The notes: generated by a model from the sequence alone, not told the origin. A DNA stretch of 42,029 nt from Actinomyces denticolens (GCF_002072185.1 NZ_MVIW01000026.1:1-42029), one strand, 5' to 3'. Positions 28,600 to 38,335 are shown, counted from the first letter of the stretch. Translations and numbers: made by a program.

Positions 28600-29148
28600 A
28601 TGCACGACTCCACCGCACCCGATCAGATCTCCCAGGCCGCCCCGCGCACCGGCACCGACATCGTCGTCTCCCCCGCGGCTCGCCGAGCCCTCGCGGCCTC
28701 GCGCATCGTCGTCGGGGCCTACCTGCTGTGGGCCTTCTTCGACAAGCTCTTCGGCCTGGGCTATGTGGTTCCCCCCGAGGGGGCGTGGATCCGCGGGGGC
28801 ACGCCCGCCCAGGGGTTCATCAACCACATCGAGGGCCCCTTCGCCGGCGTCTTCTCGGTCTTCGCCAACCCGGCGGGGGACGTCCTGTTCATGGCCGCGC
28901 TCCTGGGCATCGGGTCCGCCCTGCTCCTGGGGATCGGACTGCGCATCGCGGCGGTGAGCGGCACGCTCCTCATGCTCATGCTCTACCTGGCCGAGTTCCC
29001 CCTCGTCAACGGCGGCACGAACCCGATCATCGACGACCACTGGCTCTTCGCCGCCATCATGATCACCTCGGCCCTCACCCTCGCCGGTGACACCTGGGGC
29101 CTGGGGCGCCGCTGGGCGGGGAAGGTGGGCGACGGATGGCTGCGTTGA
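28600..29148 (+). CDS. DoxX-like membrane protein
   Basis: Membrane protein of 182 aa with about four hydrophobic segments: IVVGAYLLWAFFDKLFGLG (about 36-54), one in the middle (VLFMAALLGIGSALLLG), one at LLMLMLYLAEF, and a last near WLFAAIMITSALTLAGD. DoxX relatives are thiosulfate:quinone oxidoreductase subunits or partners of thiol-redox systems. The next gene, a DCC thiol-disulfide protein, overlaps it by 13 nt, which supports a redox role here. ATG 28600 has only a weak ribosome-binding site. Confidence 0.78.
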   Translation: MHDSTAPDQISQAAPRTGTDIVVSPAARRALAASRIVVGAYLLWAFFDKLFGLGYVVPPEGAWIRGGTPAQGFINHIEGPFAGVFSVFANPAGDVLFMAALLGIGSALLLGIGLRIAAVSGTLLMLMLYLAEFPLVNGGTNPIIDDHWLFAAIMITSALTLAGDTWGLGRRWAGKVGDGWLR

Positions 29149-29582
29149 ACGACGGCGGGGCCCTTCCCCCCGTCTCCGGCGCCTCATCCGGCTCGGGGCC
29201 GGTGCTCGTCTACGACCCGGACTGCTCGGTGTGCACCGCCTTCGTGCGTCAGCTGGGCAAGCGCGCGCACCCCGCGGCCGGGCTGCGGCTGACCCCCTCC
29301 TCCCACTGGGACGGGCCCGGGGCCGAGTGGACGGACCGCTCCGCGGTGTTCTACGACCCGCGCGAGGACGCCTTCCACGTGGAGGAGCAGGCCATTGGGC
29401 GCGCGCTCATGACCGCCGGACCGCTTCCCAGGGTGGCCGGCAGCCTCATCATCCACCAGCCCCTCAAACCGCTGGCCAGGACCGTGTACCGGGCGATCGC
29501 CCGCAACCGGCACAGCCTAGGCTGCCAGGGCTCGTGCGCCGTCCCACCGCGAGAGCCCTCCGCCACCCATCCGGCGCCATAG
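29136..29582 (+). CDS. DCC-family thiol-disulfide oxidoreductase (DUF393)
   Basis: Small thiol protein of 148 aa. The family motif is VYDPDCSVCTAF, with C30 and C33 as the redox pair (most relatives read YDGDCxxC). A second cysteine pair lies near the C-terminus in GCQGSCAVP, an uncommon addition. The start lies inside the DoxX gene, so the two are coupled. The electron donor and acceptor are unknown. The last ~12 residues are low-complexity. Confidence 0.82.
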   Translation: MAALNDGGALPPVSGASSGSGPVLVYDPDCSVCTAFVRQLGKRAHPAAGLRLTPSSHWDGPGAEWTDRSAVFYDPREDAFHVEEQAIGRALMTAGPLPRVAGSLIIHQPLKPLARTVYRAIARNRHSLGCQGSCAVPPREPSATHPAP

Positions 29583-29604
29583 CTCGTCGGCGGCGCCTCC
29601 GTCG

Positions 29605-29625
29605 CCGCGATACCTCGAATCGCGG
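29605..29625 (+). terminator. Hairpin downstream of the DCC gene
   Basis: CCGCGAT (29605-29611) and ATCGCGG (29619-29625), 7-bp perfect stem, 7-nt loop, 22 nt after the DCC stop. Probable terminator of the DoxX-DCC operon. Confidence 0.5.
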
Positions 29626-29678
29626 ATCGGGGACGGCTGGGAGGTCCCGCCCGAGCGGCTCGCCCATCGTCCCCGATC
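29625..29678. repeat. Long inverted repeat with nested hairpin, intergenic
   Basis: GATCGGGGACG (29625-29635) and CGTCCCCGATC (29668-29678) are perfect 11-nt arms. The 32-nt interior holds a second palindrome, CGAGC-G-GCTCG. The element directly abuts the preceding hairpin and lies 85 nt upstream of the DUF7455 gene. It could be a second terminator, a structured RNA or a protein site. Confidence 0.55.
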
Positions 29679-29750
29679 GGCCCACGGCGAACTCTCTGCG
29701 CCCCCGGCGGAAACCCGCGCCCGCGGACCGAATCGGGAGGGCGGACGTGG

Positions 29751-29756
29751 TCCAAT
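29751..29756 (+). promoter_or_regulatory. Weak leaderless -10 candidate for the DUF7455 gene
   Basis: TCCAAT, exactly 6 nt before the ATG at 29763; position 2 departs from TANNNT. Confidence 0.3.
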
Positions 29757-29762
29757 CGAGTC

Positions 29763-30026
29763 ATGAGCACTACGAGCACCTCCGTCATCGAGCGCGCGGC
29801 CTCGGCCGAGGCCGCCCCTCTCAACGAGGACGTCGCCGTCGAGACCCGTCCCCTGACCTCAGCGGACCGCTGCGACGCCTGCGGCGCCCAGGCCTGGATG
29901 CGCGTGGTCCTCGTCTCGGGAGAACTGCTCTTCTGCGCCCATCACGGGCGGGAGCACTCCCGGGCGCTCGCCGGGCGGGCGCTGTTCATCCAGGACGAGA
30001 GCTCGCGCCTCGCCGAGGGCGCCTGA
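29763..30026 (+). CDS. DUF7455 zinc-ribbon-like protein
   Basis: Conserved actinobacterial small protein, 87 aa, commonly found near the sigA/topoisomerase genes as here. The conserved core begins at LTSADRCDACGAQAW: C37, C40, C58 and the HH at 60-61 (FCAHHGREH) could bind zinc. The first 30 residues are variable. Function is unknown. No ribosome-binding site precedes the ATG. Confidence 0.85.
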   Translation: MSTTSTSVIERAASAEAAPLNEDVAVETRPLTSADRCDACGAQAWMRVVLVSGELLFCAHHGREHSRALAGRALFIQDESSRLAEGA

Positions 30027-30059
30027 CCCCGGGCCCCTCCCCGGTGCAACCGGCATCGC

Positions 30060-30098
30060 GCGGGCGCGCCCGATCCGTCAGGGATCTGGCGCGCCCGC
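30060..30098. terminator. Strong bidirectional terminator
   Basis: GCGGGCGCGCC (30060-30070) pairs with GGCGCGCCCGC (30088-30098), 11 bp, extended after one mismatch by GATCC/GGATC to a 5-nt loop. It separates the convergent DUF7455 and thiD genes. Confidence 0.7.
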
Positions 30099-30103
30099 CG
30101 CCG

Positions 30104-30907
30104 TCACCGGGTGCGCGGCTCGGGCCAGAGCCGGTGGAAGTGGTGGACGGGGCCGTGCCCGTGCCCGATGCCGAGGGAGTCGGCGTGCTCGAGGGCGCCG
30201 GTCAGGTAGGCCTTGGCATCGGTGACCGCCTCCAGCCAGGAGGAGCGCCGCGGCCTGAGCGCCGCGATGGCCGAGGAGAGCGTGCAGCCCGTCCCATGCG
30301 TGGAGGCGGTGTCCACGCGGCGTCCGCGCAGGAGCTCCAGGCGCTCGCCGTCGGCGTAGACATCGGTCGCCTCCTCATCGAGATGGCCGCCCTTGACGAG
30401 GACCCTTCGAGCGCCTCGCTCCACGAAGCGGCGCGCCTGGGAGGCCAGGCCCTCGATGTCCTGGGCGGGCTCCTCGTCGAGCAGGATGGCGGCCTCGTGC
30501 AGGTTGGGCGTGATGAGATCGGCCTTGGCGCACAGGCGCCGCACGGCCCCGATCGCATCGGCGTCCAGGAGCCGGTCGCCCGAGGTCGACACCATGACCG
30601 GGTCGAGGACGGTGCTGCCGAGCGCGGGCAGGTACTCCCCCACCGCGCTCGCGAGCCCCGCGGTGGCGAGCATGCCGATCTTCGTGGCATCGGGGACGAT
30701 GTCGTCCAGGAGGGTGTCGAGCTGAAGACGTGCGAAGTCGACCGTCACGGCCTCCACGCCCGCGACGCCGCGCGTGGACTGCGCGGTCAGCGCGGTGATG
30801 ACGCTCATGCCGTAGGCGCCCAGCGCGCTCATGGTCTTCAGATCGGCCTGGATCCCCGCGCCGCCGCTGGGGTCCGAGCCGGCGATGGTCAGGGCGGTGA
30901 TGGTCAT
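30104..30907 (-). CDS. thiD: Hydroxymethylpyrimidine/phosphomethylpyrimidine kinase
   Basis: Ribokinase-fold kinase of 267 aa that phosphorylates HMP and HMP-phosphate for thiamine synthesis. Starts TIAGSDPSGGAGIQADLKT, with DPVMVSTSGD in the middle and the ATP/anion-hole motif STHGTGCTLSSAIA near residue 210. The start overlaps thiE by 4 nt; last gene of the thiMED operon, under the TPP riboswitch at 32387-32456. Confidence 0.95.
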   Translation of the reverse strand: MTITALTIAGSDPSGGAGIQADLKTMSALGAYGMSVITALTAQSTRGVAGVEAVTVDFARLQLDTLLDDIVPDATKIGMLATAGLASAVGEYLPALGSTVLDPVMVSTSGDRLLDADAIGAVRRLCAKADLITPNLHEAAILLDEEPAQDIEGLASQARRFVERGARRVLVKGGHLDEEATDVYADGERLELLRGRRVDTASTHGTGCTLSSAIAALRPRRSSWLEAVTDAKAYLTGALEHADSLGIGHGHGPVHHFHRLWPEPRTR

Positions 30908-31566
30908 GCGGGCCCTCCTCCCTCCCAGGCCTCCCGCAGTCGCGCCGCGGCGTCGCGCGGGTCCTCCGCCAGGCAGATCGCGGAGACGACGGCGGCCCCC
31001 TCCAGCCCGGCCGCGCGCAGGCCCGGCAGGTCGTCGATGGCGATGCCGCCGATGGCGACCGCGGGCAGGGCGGTGAGCGCCGCGAGGGCGCCGACGCCGT
31101 CGACGCCCAGGCCCGCCGGCGCGTTGGTCTTCGTGCGGGTGGCCCGCACAGTGCCGATGCCGACGTAGTCGCAGGCCCCACCGCCCTCCGCCGCGCGCAG
31201 CTGCGCGGGGGTGGCGGCGGACAGGCCGATGAGGGCCTCCTCGCCGATGAGGCGGCGCACGACGCTGACGGGCAGATCCGACTGGCCGAGGTGGACGCCC
31301 GCCACTGGCGCCCCGAGCTCCCGTGCGGCGAGGAGGACGTCCACCCTGTCGTTGACGATGACGGGGACCCGCCGACCGACCGCCTCGGCGATGTCGAGGA
31401 CCTCGGCCAGGAAGGAGCCGCCGTCGGTCCCCTTGGCCCGCAGCTGGACGCAGGTGGCTCCCCCGTCGACGGCGGCGAGGACCGTTTCCCGCGTGGTGCG
31501 CCCCCGGCTCCGGCACTGGGCCTCATCGGTGACGAGGTAGAGGGACAGATCGATCGGCGGCCTCAT
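30904..31566 (-). CDS. thiE: Thiamine phosphate synthase
   Basis: TIM-barrel enzyme of 220 aa joining HMP-pyrophosphate and thiazole phosphate to thiamine phosphate. Visible motifs: YLVTD at the start, [27 protein letters not shown], the phosphate loop [18 protein letters not shown], and AIGGI. Overlaps thiM and thiD by 4 nt each, so the three products are made from one transcript. Confidence 0.95.
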   Translation of the reverse strand: MRPPIDLSLYLVTDEAQCRSRGRTTRETVLAAVDGGATCVQLRAKGTDGGSFLAEVLDIAEAVGRRVPVIVNDRVDVLLAARELGAPVAGVHLGQSDLPVSVVRRLIGEEALIGLSAATPAQLRAAEGGGACDYVGIGTVRATRTKTNAPAGLGVDGVGALAALTALPAVAIGGIAIDDLPGLRAAGLEGAAVVSAICLAEDPRDAAARLREAWEGGGPA

Positions 31567-32378
31567 GCCGCCTCCTCGGTGATCGTCACGCGGTCGAGGT
31601 CGCGGGCGCGCACGGCGTCCAGGGCGTCGAGGAGGGCCGGCTGGAAGGAGCCCGGCCCGGTGGCGCGGGCCGCGGCCAGTTCCGCCGCCGCGCTGTAGAC
31701 GGCGTGGCAGGCCGCCGTCGCGGTATGGGGGTCATGCCCGGACGAGCGGCCGGCGGCCACGAAGGCGGCGATGAGGGCGCCCAGGGCGCAGCCGCCTCCG
31801 GTGATGCGGGTGAGCATGGGGGAACCGCCTGCCACGCGGGTGGTCCGCCCGGCGGAGACGATGGCGTCGACGGGCCCGGAGACGGCCACGACCGCCCCGT
31901 GGCGCGTGGCGATCGTCCGGGCCGCGTCGAGCGCGGCCTCGACGTCGTCGGCCGTCTCCGGGCCGCGTCCGCCGCCTCCCCCGCCGAGCAGGGCGATGAT
32001 CTCCGAGGCGTTCCCGCGCACCACCGTGGGACCCAGCTCGACGAGCCGGTGGGCCAGGGCGGTCCGGTGCGTGAGCGCCCCGATGGCGACGGGGTCGAGC
32101 ACCCACGGGGTTCGGGCCGAGGCGGCGCCGTCGGCCGCCTCCAGCGCCGCCTCGCGCTGCTCGGGATGAGGCGTGCCGAGGTTGATGAGCAGTCCTGAGG
32201 CGAGCGCGGCGAAGGGCCCGGCCTCCCCGGTGATGTCCACCATGGCGGGCGTCGCGCCCGCGGCGAGCAGGACGTTGGCGGTCAGGCTCGTGACCACCGA
32301 GTTCGTCAGGCACTGGATGAGCGGCGAGGTCTCTCGCACCGCCTCCAGAATGGTCGGGGCGCAGTCGCGCAGAGCCAT
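31563..32378 (-). CDS. thiM: Hydroxyethylthiazole kinase
   Basis: Thiazole salvage kinase of 271 aa. N-terminal [27 protein letters not shown] binds the thiazole (positions about 21-47), and [13 protein letters not shown] near residue 205 carries the conserved cysteine. A Gly run ([10 protein letters not shown]) near residue 140 is a lineage-specific loop. The ATG at 32378 lies 9 nt from AAGGG, which is itself the 3' end of the TPP riboswitch. With thiE and thiD it makes a salvage-type pathway; no thiC or thiG is seen in this window. Confidence 0.95.
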   Translation of the reverse strand: MALRDCAPTILEAVRETSPLIQCLTNSVVTSLTANVLLAAGATPAMVDITGEAGPFAALASGLLINLGTPHPEQREAALEAADGAASARTPWVLDPVAIGALTHRTALAHRLVELGPTVVRGNASEIIALLGGGGGGRGPETADDVEAALDAARTIATRHGAVVAVSGPVDAIVSAGRTTRVAGGSPMLTRITGGGCALGALIAAFVAAGRSSGHDPHTATAACHAVYSAAAELAAARATGPGSFQPALLDALDAVRARDLDRVTITEEAA

Positions 32379-32386
32379 CGTGACAT

Positions 32387-32456
32387 CCCTTCGCCAGCAT
32401 TGTCTGAGCAGGTTCGACGGGTGTGATCTCAGCCTTGCGGCACCCCGTGTCAGCGG
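32387..32456 (-). promoter_or_regulatory. TPP riboswitch (THI element)
   Basis: On the minus strand the conserved THI blocks are all present in order: ACACGGGGTGCC, GGCTGAGAT, ACCCGT with GAACCTG, and AATGCTGGCGAAGGG. The last block contains AAGGG, the thiM ribosome-binding site, so ligand binding should hide it and block translation. Controls thiMED. Confidence 0.95.
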
Positions 32457-32458
32457 CG

Positions 32459-32487
32459 ACGATAGCATCGTGGCCGGGAGCCGTACA
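32459..32487 (-). promoter_or_regulatory. Putative thiMED promoter
   Basis: Minus-strand TATCGT (32459-32464) as -10 and TGTACG (32482-32487) as -35, spacer 17. Transcription would begin at about the first base of the riboswitch. The -35 sits in the loop of the upstream terminator. Confidence 0.5.
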
Positions 32488-32503
32488 GCCCCCGGCCACG
32501 ATG
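32466..32503 (-). terminator. Terminator of the lipoprotein gene
   Basis: CATCGTGGCCGGG (32466-32478) and CCCGGCCACGATG (32491-32503) form a perfect 13-bp stem with a 12-nt loop, 23 nt past the lipoprotein stop. It overlaps the thiMED promoter. Confidence 0.75.
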
Positions 32504-32526
32504 AGGGTGAATGAGCGCCCCGCGTA

Positions 32527-33036
32527 TCAGCCGGCGTCCGCGGCCCGGGTGCCCTGGCCGTGGAAGTTGGACTGGACGACGATGCGATCGCCCAGGGGCG
32601 CGGCGAGGGTGACCCTCACGGTCGCGATCTCGAGGATCGCCGGGCATTGCGCGGGAGCGCCCGGGAGGGACCCGACGGAGAGGTTGATGTCCACGGCGTC
32701 GGGCGACTCCCCGACATCCGCGTGGACGCCCAGGCAGGTTGCCGGGCCGCTGGAGAAGCCGAGCTCGATCGTGGTCTCGTCGACGGCGCGCCAGGTGTCC
32801 CACGCCTGGGGCCGGGGGTTGACGAGGTCGTCTCGCGAGACCCACTCGCCCCCCGTGGTGGTCTGGACGGCGGTGGGCTCCCCGGTGGCGGCGGACTGCT
32901 GCGATGAGGATCCGGAGTCCTTCGAATCCTTGGACTGGGAACAGGCGGCGATCAGCAGGGGAAGGCCGACGGCGCCGAGGCCGAGCACCAGCCGCCGGGT
33001 GGGCCGGCCGGGGCGGGAGGGGTATGCGTTTCTCAT
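32527..33036 (-). CDS. Putative lipoprotein, unknown function
   Basis: Exported lipoprotein of 169 aa. The signal peptide ends at the lipobox LIAAC with C32 as lipidation site; TRRLVLG at 13-19 resembles a twin-arginine motif, so Tat export is possible. A Ser/Lys/Asp-rich linker (33-60) tethers a small domain of about 110 residues with two cysteines (ATCLGV, AQCPAI) that may form a disulfide. No family recognised. It is downstream of sigA on the same strand, separated by the sigA terminator. Confidence 0.78.
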   Translation of the reverse strand: MRNAYPSRPGRPTRRLVLGLGAVGLPLLIAACSQSKDSKDSGSSSQQSAATGEPTAVQTTTGGEWVSRDDLVNPRPQAWDTWRAVDETTIELGFSSGPATCLGVHADVGESPDAVDINLSVGSLPGAPAQCPAILEIATVRVTLAAPLGDRIVVQSNFHGQGTRAADAG

Positions 33037-33106
33037 GCCCTCATCTTCCCCTGGAGCAGCGCCCAGCGTCCAGGAGCCGGCAGGTCAGTGGCCTCTCCGT
33101 GGCGTC

Positions 33107-33125
33107 GGGGCCCGGAGCGGGCCCC
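33107..33125 (-). terminator. Terminator hairpin of sigA
   Basis: GGGGCCC (33107-33113) and GGGCCCC (33119-33125), perfect 7-bp stem, 5-nt loop, 24 nt past the sigA stop. Confidence 0.6.
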
Positions 33126-33148
33126 ATCAAGGCGCCGACCGGGCCCGA

Positions 33149-34804
<1,656 letters not shown>

Positions 34805-34820
34805 GGGGCACCTTTCACGT

Positions 34821-34859
34821 GGGGAGTCTGCTCAGCGGCGGGCCGGCCCTCGACTCCCC
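34821..34859 (-). promoter_or_regulatory. Hairpin in the sigA 5' untranslated region
   Basis: GGGGAGTC (34821-34828) and GACTCCCC (34852-34859) are perfect 8-nt arms around a 23-nt loop that itself contains GGGCCGGCCC. The stem ends about 3 nt before the sigA ribosome-binding site (GTGAAAGG), a position suited to translational control or mRNA stability. Confidence 0.45.
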
Positions 34860-34916
34860 CTCATCTCCATGGGGAACCGGGCGCAGTCCACCACCATCGC
34901 AGCGGGCAACCCATCA

Positions 34917-34945
34917 ATTGTAGCGTTTATTCCCGCTCCGCTCAG
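34917..34945 (-). promoter_or_regulatory. Putative sigA promoter
   Basis: Minus-strand TACAAT (34917-34922) is a near-consensus -10; CTGAGC (34940-34945) is a weak -35 with spacer 17. The leader would be about 105 nt. It is back-to-back with the polyprenyl synthase promoter. Confidence 0.5.
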
Positions 34946-34988
34946 CATCGGCCCAGCGCAGCGGCGCTCGACGGCCCCGCCTTGCCAC

Positions 34989-34994
34989 TACCCT
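34989..34994 (+). promoter_or_regulatory. Leaderless -10 of the polyprenyl synthase gene
   Basis: TACCCT, exactly 6 nt before the ATG at 35001; no ribosome-binding site. Confidence 0.45.
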
Positions 34995-35000
34995 GGCGCC

Positions 35001-36152
35001 ATGACGCAGATCGACCGCACGATGAGCCTCGTGCGCCAGGCCGTGGACGAGCGCATCTCGCAGGCGATCGCCGAGCGGAGGGACGGGTGGTCCGATGCCG
35101 GGCCCGCCGCGGATGAGCTCCTCGACGCCGCCGCGGATCTGCTGGGGGGCGGCAAGCGCATGCGGGCGGTGCTGGCCGCCATCGCCCTGTCCGCCACGGC
35201 CGGGGGCGCGCGCCGCGAGGAGATCCTGTCCGGACGGGCCTGCGCCGGCCTGGGCGCCGCCCTGGAGCTCTACCAGGCCAGCGCCCTCGTCCACGACGAC
35301 GTCATCGACGCCGCGCTGACCCGTCGGGGCCTGCCCGCGGCCCACCGCCGCTTCACCGCCGCGCACCGGGGCGCCCACCGGCTCGGCGACGCGGAGGCGC
35401 ATGGCCGCAGCGCGGCGATCCTCCTGGGGGACCTGCTGCTGTCCGCCGCGGGCTCCGAGCTCGGAACGGCCCTCGCCCAGTGCCCACAGGGGACCCGGGC
35501 GGCGGCGCGGGCCGCCTTCGACGCCATGACGGAGGAGGTGGCGCTCGGCCAGTACCTGGACGTGCGGGCCGAGTCCCTGCCCCTGTCCGATGAGGGGGAG
35601 GATCACGCCGCCGCCGGCCGGGCGATGGAGGCGGCCGCCCTGGCCGTGGTCCGCCGCAAGTCGGCCCGCTACTCCGTCATGCGGCCCCTGCTGATCGGCG
35701 CGCTCCTGGGAGGACTGCCCCCTCGCGGCCAGGCCGTGAACCTCCTCGAGGAGCTGGGCGAGGCCACCGGCATCGCCTTCCAGCTGCGCGACGACGAGCT
35801 CGGGGTCTTCGGCGACCCCGCCCGCACTGGCAAGCCCGCGGGCGATGACCTGCGCGAGGGCAAGAGGACCGTGCTGATCGCCCTGGCATGGCAGCGCTGC
35901 GACGCCGGGGGCAGGGCGCTCCTGCGCCGCGTGCTGGCCAACGCCCAGGCCGATCCGGATGGTATCGCAGCGGCCGCGTCGCTCATCGAGGACTGCGGTG
36001 CCCGGGCCGAGCACGAGAAGAGGATCGACGGGCACGTCGAGCGGGCGCGCGGCGCCCTGGAGGCCCTCGCCGCCGCGGAAGCGGGGGTGTCCCCGGACGC
36101 CGTCGCCGACCTGTCCTCCGTCATCTCCCTCCTGACCGACCGCAGCGCCTGA
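35001..36152 (+). CDS. Polyprenyl synthetase family protein
   Basis: Trans-prenyltransferase of 383 aa that condenses isopentenyl diphosphate with allylic diphosphates. The first aspartate-rich motif is D99-D100-x-x-D103 (HDDVIDAALTRRG) and GGGKRMRAVLA binds IPP. The second motif is D264-D265-E-L-G (QLRDDELGVFGDP), the variant usual in actinobacteria. KSARYSVMRPLLIGALLGG is also typical. The product chain length cannot be read safely. Synteny with a PknL-type kinase and aroG matches the idsA2 (Rv2173) neighbourhood. Confidence 0.88.
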   Translation: MTQIDRTMSLVRQAVDERISQAIAERRDGWSDAGPAADELLDAAADLLGGGKRMRAVLAAIALSATAGGARREEILSGRACAGLGAALELYQASALVHDDVIDAALTRRGLPAAHRRFTAAHRGAHRLGDAEAHGRSAAILLGDLLLSAAGSELGTALAQCPQGTRAAARAAFDAMTEEVALGQYLDVRAESLPLSDEGEDHAAAGRAMEAAALAVVRRKSARYSVMRPLLIGALLGGLPPRGQAVNLLEELGEATGIAFQLRDDELGVFGDPARTGKPAGDDLREGKRTVLIALAWQRCDAGGRALLRRVLANAQADPDGIAAAASLIEDCGARAEHEKRIDGHVERARGALEALAAAEAGVSPDAVADLSSVISLLTDRSA

Positions 36153-36207
36153 CCCGCATGGGGAGCCCGCCCCGGCGCTGCGGCCCGGCGCGGGCGCGCG
36201 CGGCCCG

Positions 36208-36213
36208 TAGAAT
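36208..36213 (+). promoter_or_regulatory. Leaderless -10 of the PASTA kinase gene
   Basis: TAGAAT, exactly 6 nt before the GTG at 36220; no ribosome-binding site. Confidence 0.55.
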
Positions 36214-36219
36214 GCCCCC

Positions 36220-38316
36220 GTGTCCCACGACCCCCTGACTGGCCGGATCGTCGACTCTCGCTACGAGGTCGGCCAGCGCGTGGCGCGCGGTGGCATGGCG
36301 ACGGTCTACAAGGCCTACGACCGCCGCCTCGAGCGCGATGTCGCCCTCAAGCTCATGCACCCCCACCTGGCGGACTCCCCCGACTTCGTCGCCCGCTTCC
36401 GCCGCGAGGCCAGGGCCGCCGCGAGGCTGTCCAATCCCGGCGTCGTCGCCGTCTACGACCAGGGCGCGATCGACGGCGTCGCCTACATCATCATGGAGTA
36501 CGTGCCCGGCCCCACCCTGCGGGACCGCATCGCCTCGGGCCCCCTGACGGTGGCCGAGGCGCTGGAGATGACCAGCCATGTGCTCCGGCCGCTGGGCGCC
36601 GCCCACCGCGCCGGGCTCATGCACCGGGACATCAAGCCGGAGAACGTCCTGCTGCCTGCCGATGGCTCCGTGCCGAAGGTCGCCGACTTCGGCCTGGCCC
36701 GGGCGGTCACCGAGGCCACGCAGACCTCCACGGGCAACATCCTGGGGACGGTGGCCTACCTCGCCCCCGAGCTCATCACCTCGGGTGCCTCCACACCGCG
36801 CGCCGACGTCTACTCGGTGGGGGTCATGCTCTTCGAGCTGCTCACCGGCGAGCAGCCGTTCAGCGCCGACACCCCGATCCAGATCGCCTTCCGCAACGTC
36901 CACGAGGATATCCCCGCGCCCTCGACGCGCGCCGACGGGATCCCGGTGGCCATTGACCGGCTAGTGGCCGCGATGACCGCGAGGGACCCGCAGGAGCGGC
37001 TCGCCAACGCCGACGACGCGCTGCGCGCGGTCAGGGAGGCGGCAGAGGCCGTCGTCGAGGACGCCGGGCCCGCCTCCCCGGCGGGCGCGAGCGGCGCTGC
37101 CGAGGGGACCAGCGCCGATGGCCCCGGCAGCGCGCGGAGCGCCGGGAGCCCCGGCAGCGCCGACGGCGCGGGGATCCCGATCGGCGCGGCGAGCCCGGCC
37201 GGCGCCTCCGGCCCGCTCAGCGCGGGAGTCACCGCCAGCGCGGCCACGCCCGCGGAGTCCTCCCTGACCGCCCGTCTGCCCTCCAACCCCCTTGATCCGG
37301 GCGCCGTCACGCCCAGCGCGGGGATGCGCACCGTCTCCCTGCCGATCGGCTCGATCTCGAGCGCCACCGGCGAGGGCGCCGACGGCGCGGAGGATCCCGA
37401 TGCGCGCGCGGCAGGCCTCCTCGGGCGCCGCCTCCTCATCGCGGGCGGCGCGCTCGCCGTCCTCGGCGCGGTGGGCGGCACGGGCGCCTGGTACTTCGTC
37501 TCCGGCCCCGGGCGCCGGGTCCGGGTCCCCCGGATCGAGGGCCTGTCCGCGGAGGAGGCCAGTGCCGCCGTCTCCGGGGCGGAGCTGGTGTGGGCCGAGC
37601 CGACCACGGTCTACTCCGACTCCGTCCCGGCCGGCACGGTCATCTCGGCCACACCGGCGGGCGGCACCTCCGTGACCGTGGGGGCGCGCATCCAGAGCGT
37701 CGTCTCGCTCGGTATCGAGCAGAAGACCGTTCCGGATGTCGTCGGCAAGACCGAGCACGACGCCCAGACGGCCATCATCGACGCCGGCCTGACGGTGGGC
37801 CAGACCTCCCGGGAGCACTCCTCCTCCGTGGCCACCGGCATGGTGATCTCCACCGATCCGGCGGCGGGCCAGTCCCTGGACAAGGGAGCGGTCGTCAACA
37901 TCACGATCTCCAAGGGGCGCGCCTCGGCCACGGTGCCCGATGTCGTCGGCAAGACCGAGGAGGAGGCCCGCAAGGCGCTCGAGAGCGCCGGCCTGGAGAT
38001 GAGCGCCACAAGGGCCAATGACAAGTCGGTCAAGGAGGGCCGTGTCATCTCGCAGTCGCCGAAGAAGGGCGCCAGTGGCGTCTACAAGGGCGATGCGGTG
38101 GCGCTGGTCATCTCGCAGGGTCCGAAGATGATCGCCGTCCCCGATGTGACGGGCAAGTCGGAGAGCGAGGCGAAGAAGGCGCTCAAGGACGCCGGCTTCG
38201 AGGTGGAGGTGGACAAGGCCTGGACCGGACACGTCTTCGGCGAGGTCGACTACACCAGGCCCGCCAAGGGCGAGCAGGCCGCCGAGGGCTCCAAGGTGGT
38301 CGTGCGCATCAAGTGA
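36220..38316 (+). CDS. pknL: PASTA-domain serine/threonine protein kinase (PknL-like)
   Basis: Transmembrane Hanks-type kinase, 698 aa. Cytosolic kinase domain (residues about 15-280): glycine loop VARGGMATVYKA, K44, catalytic D137 in HRDIKPEN, D156 of DFG, and GTVAYLAPE. A disordered Ala/Gly/Ser-rich juxtamembrane linker follows (280-400), then one membrane segment (about 405-425). Outside are four PASTA repeats (about 430-698), three of which open with VPDV(V/T)GK; the first is more divergent. PASTA domains bind peptidoglycan fragments, so it likely senses the cell wall. Position beside polyprenyl synthase and aroG points to PknL, which has PASTA repeats in corynebacteria but not in M. tuberculosis. 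Confidence 0.92.
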   Translation: MSHDPLTGRIVDSRYEVGQRVARGGMATVYKAYDRRLERDVALKLMHPHLADSPDFVARFRREARAAARLSNPGVVAVYDQGAIDGVAYIIMEYVPGPTLRDRIASGPLTVAEALEMTSHVLRPLGAAHRAGLMHRDIKPENVLLPADGSVPKVADFGLARAVTEATQTSTGNILGTVAYLAPELITSGASTPRADVYSVGVMLFELLTGEQPFSADTPIQIAFRNVHEDIPAPSTRADGIPVAIDRLVAAMTARDPQERLANADDALRAVREAAEAVVEDAGPASPAGASGAAEGTSADGPGSARSAGSPGSADGAGIPIGAASPAGASGPLSAGVTASAATPAESSLTARLPSNPLDPGAVTPSAGMRTVSLPIGSISSATGEGADGAEDPDARAAGLLGRRLLIAGGALAVLGAVGGTGAWYFVSGPGRRVRVPRIEGLSAEEASAAVSGAELVWAEPTTVYSDSVPAGTVISATPAGGTSVTVGARIQSVVSLGIEQKTVPDVVGKTEHDAQTAIIDAGLTVGQTSREHSSSVATGMVISTDPAAGQSLDKGAVVNITISKGRASATVPDVVGKTEEEARKALESAGLEMSATRANDKSVKEGRVISQSPKKGASGVYKGDAVALVISQGPKMIAVPDVTGKSESEAKKALKDAGFEVEVDKAWTGHVFGEVDYTRPAKGEQAAEGSKVVVRIK

Positions 38317-38335
38317 GGCCGCCCCGGCGAGTGGC

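Noticed and set aside
32401-32425. tRNA-like GGTTCGA sequence
   Set aside because: Belongs to the TPP riboswitch (the GAACCTG block read from the other strand); no cloverleaf can be drawn.
34832-34870. 12-codon frame in the sigA leader as a real leader peptide gene
   Set aside because: No ribosome-binding site and no biased amino-acid content; kept only as part of the sigA leader observation.
37080-37300. Gly/Ala/Ser-rich repeats in the PASTA kinase as a DNA repeat element
   Set aside because: They are the disordered juxtamembrane linker of the kinase; the bases are not arranged in a regular unit.
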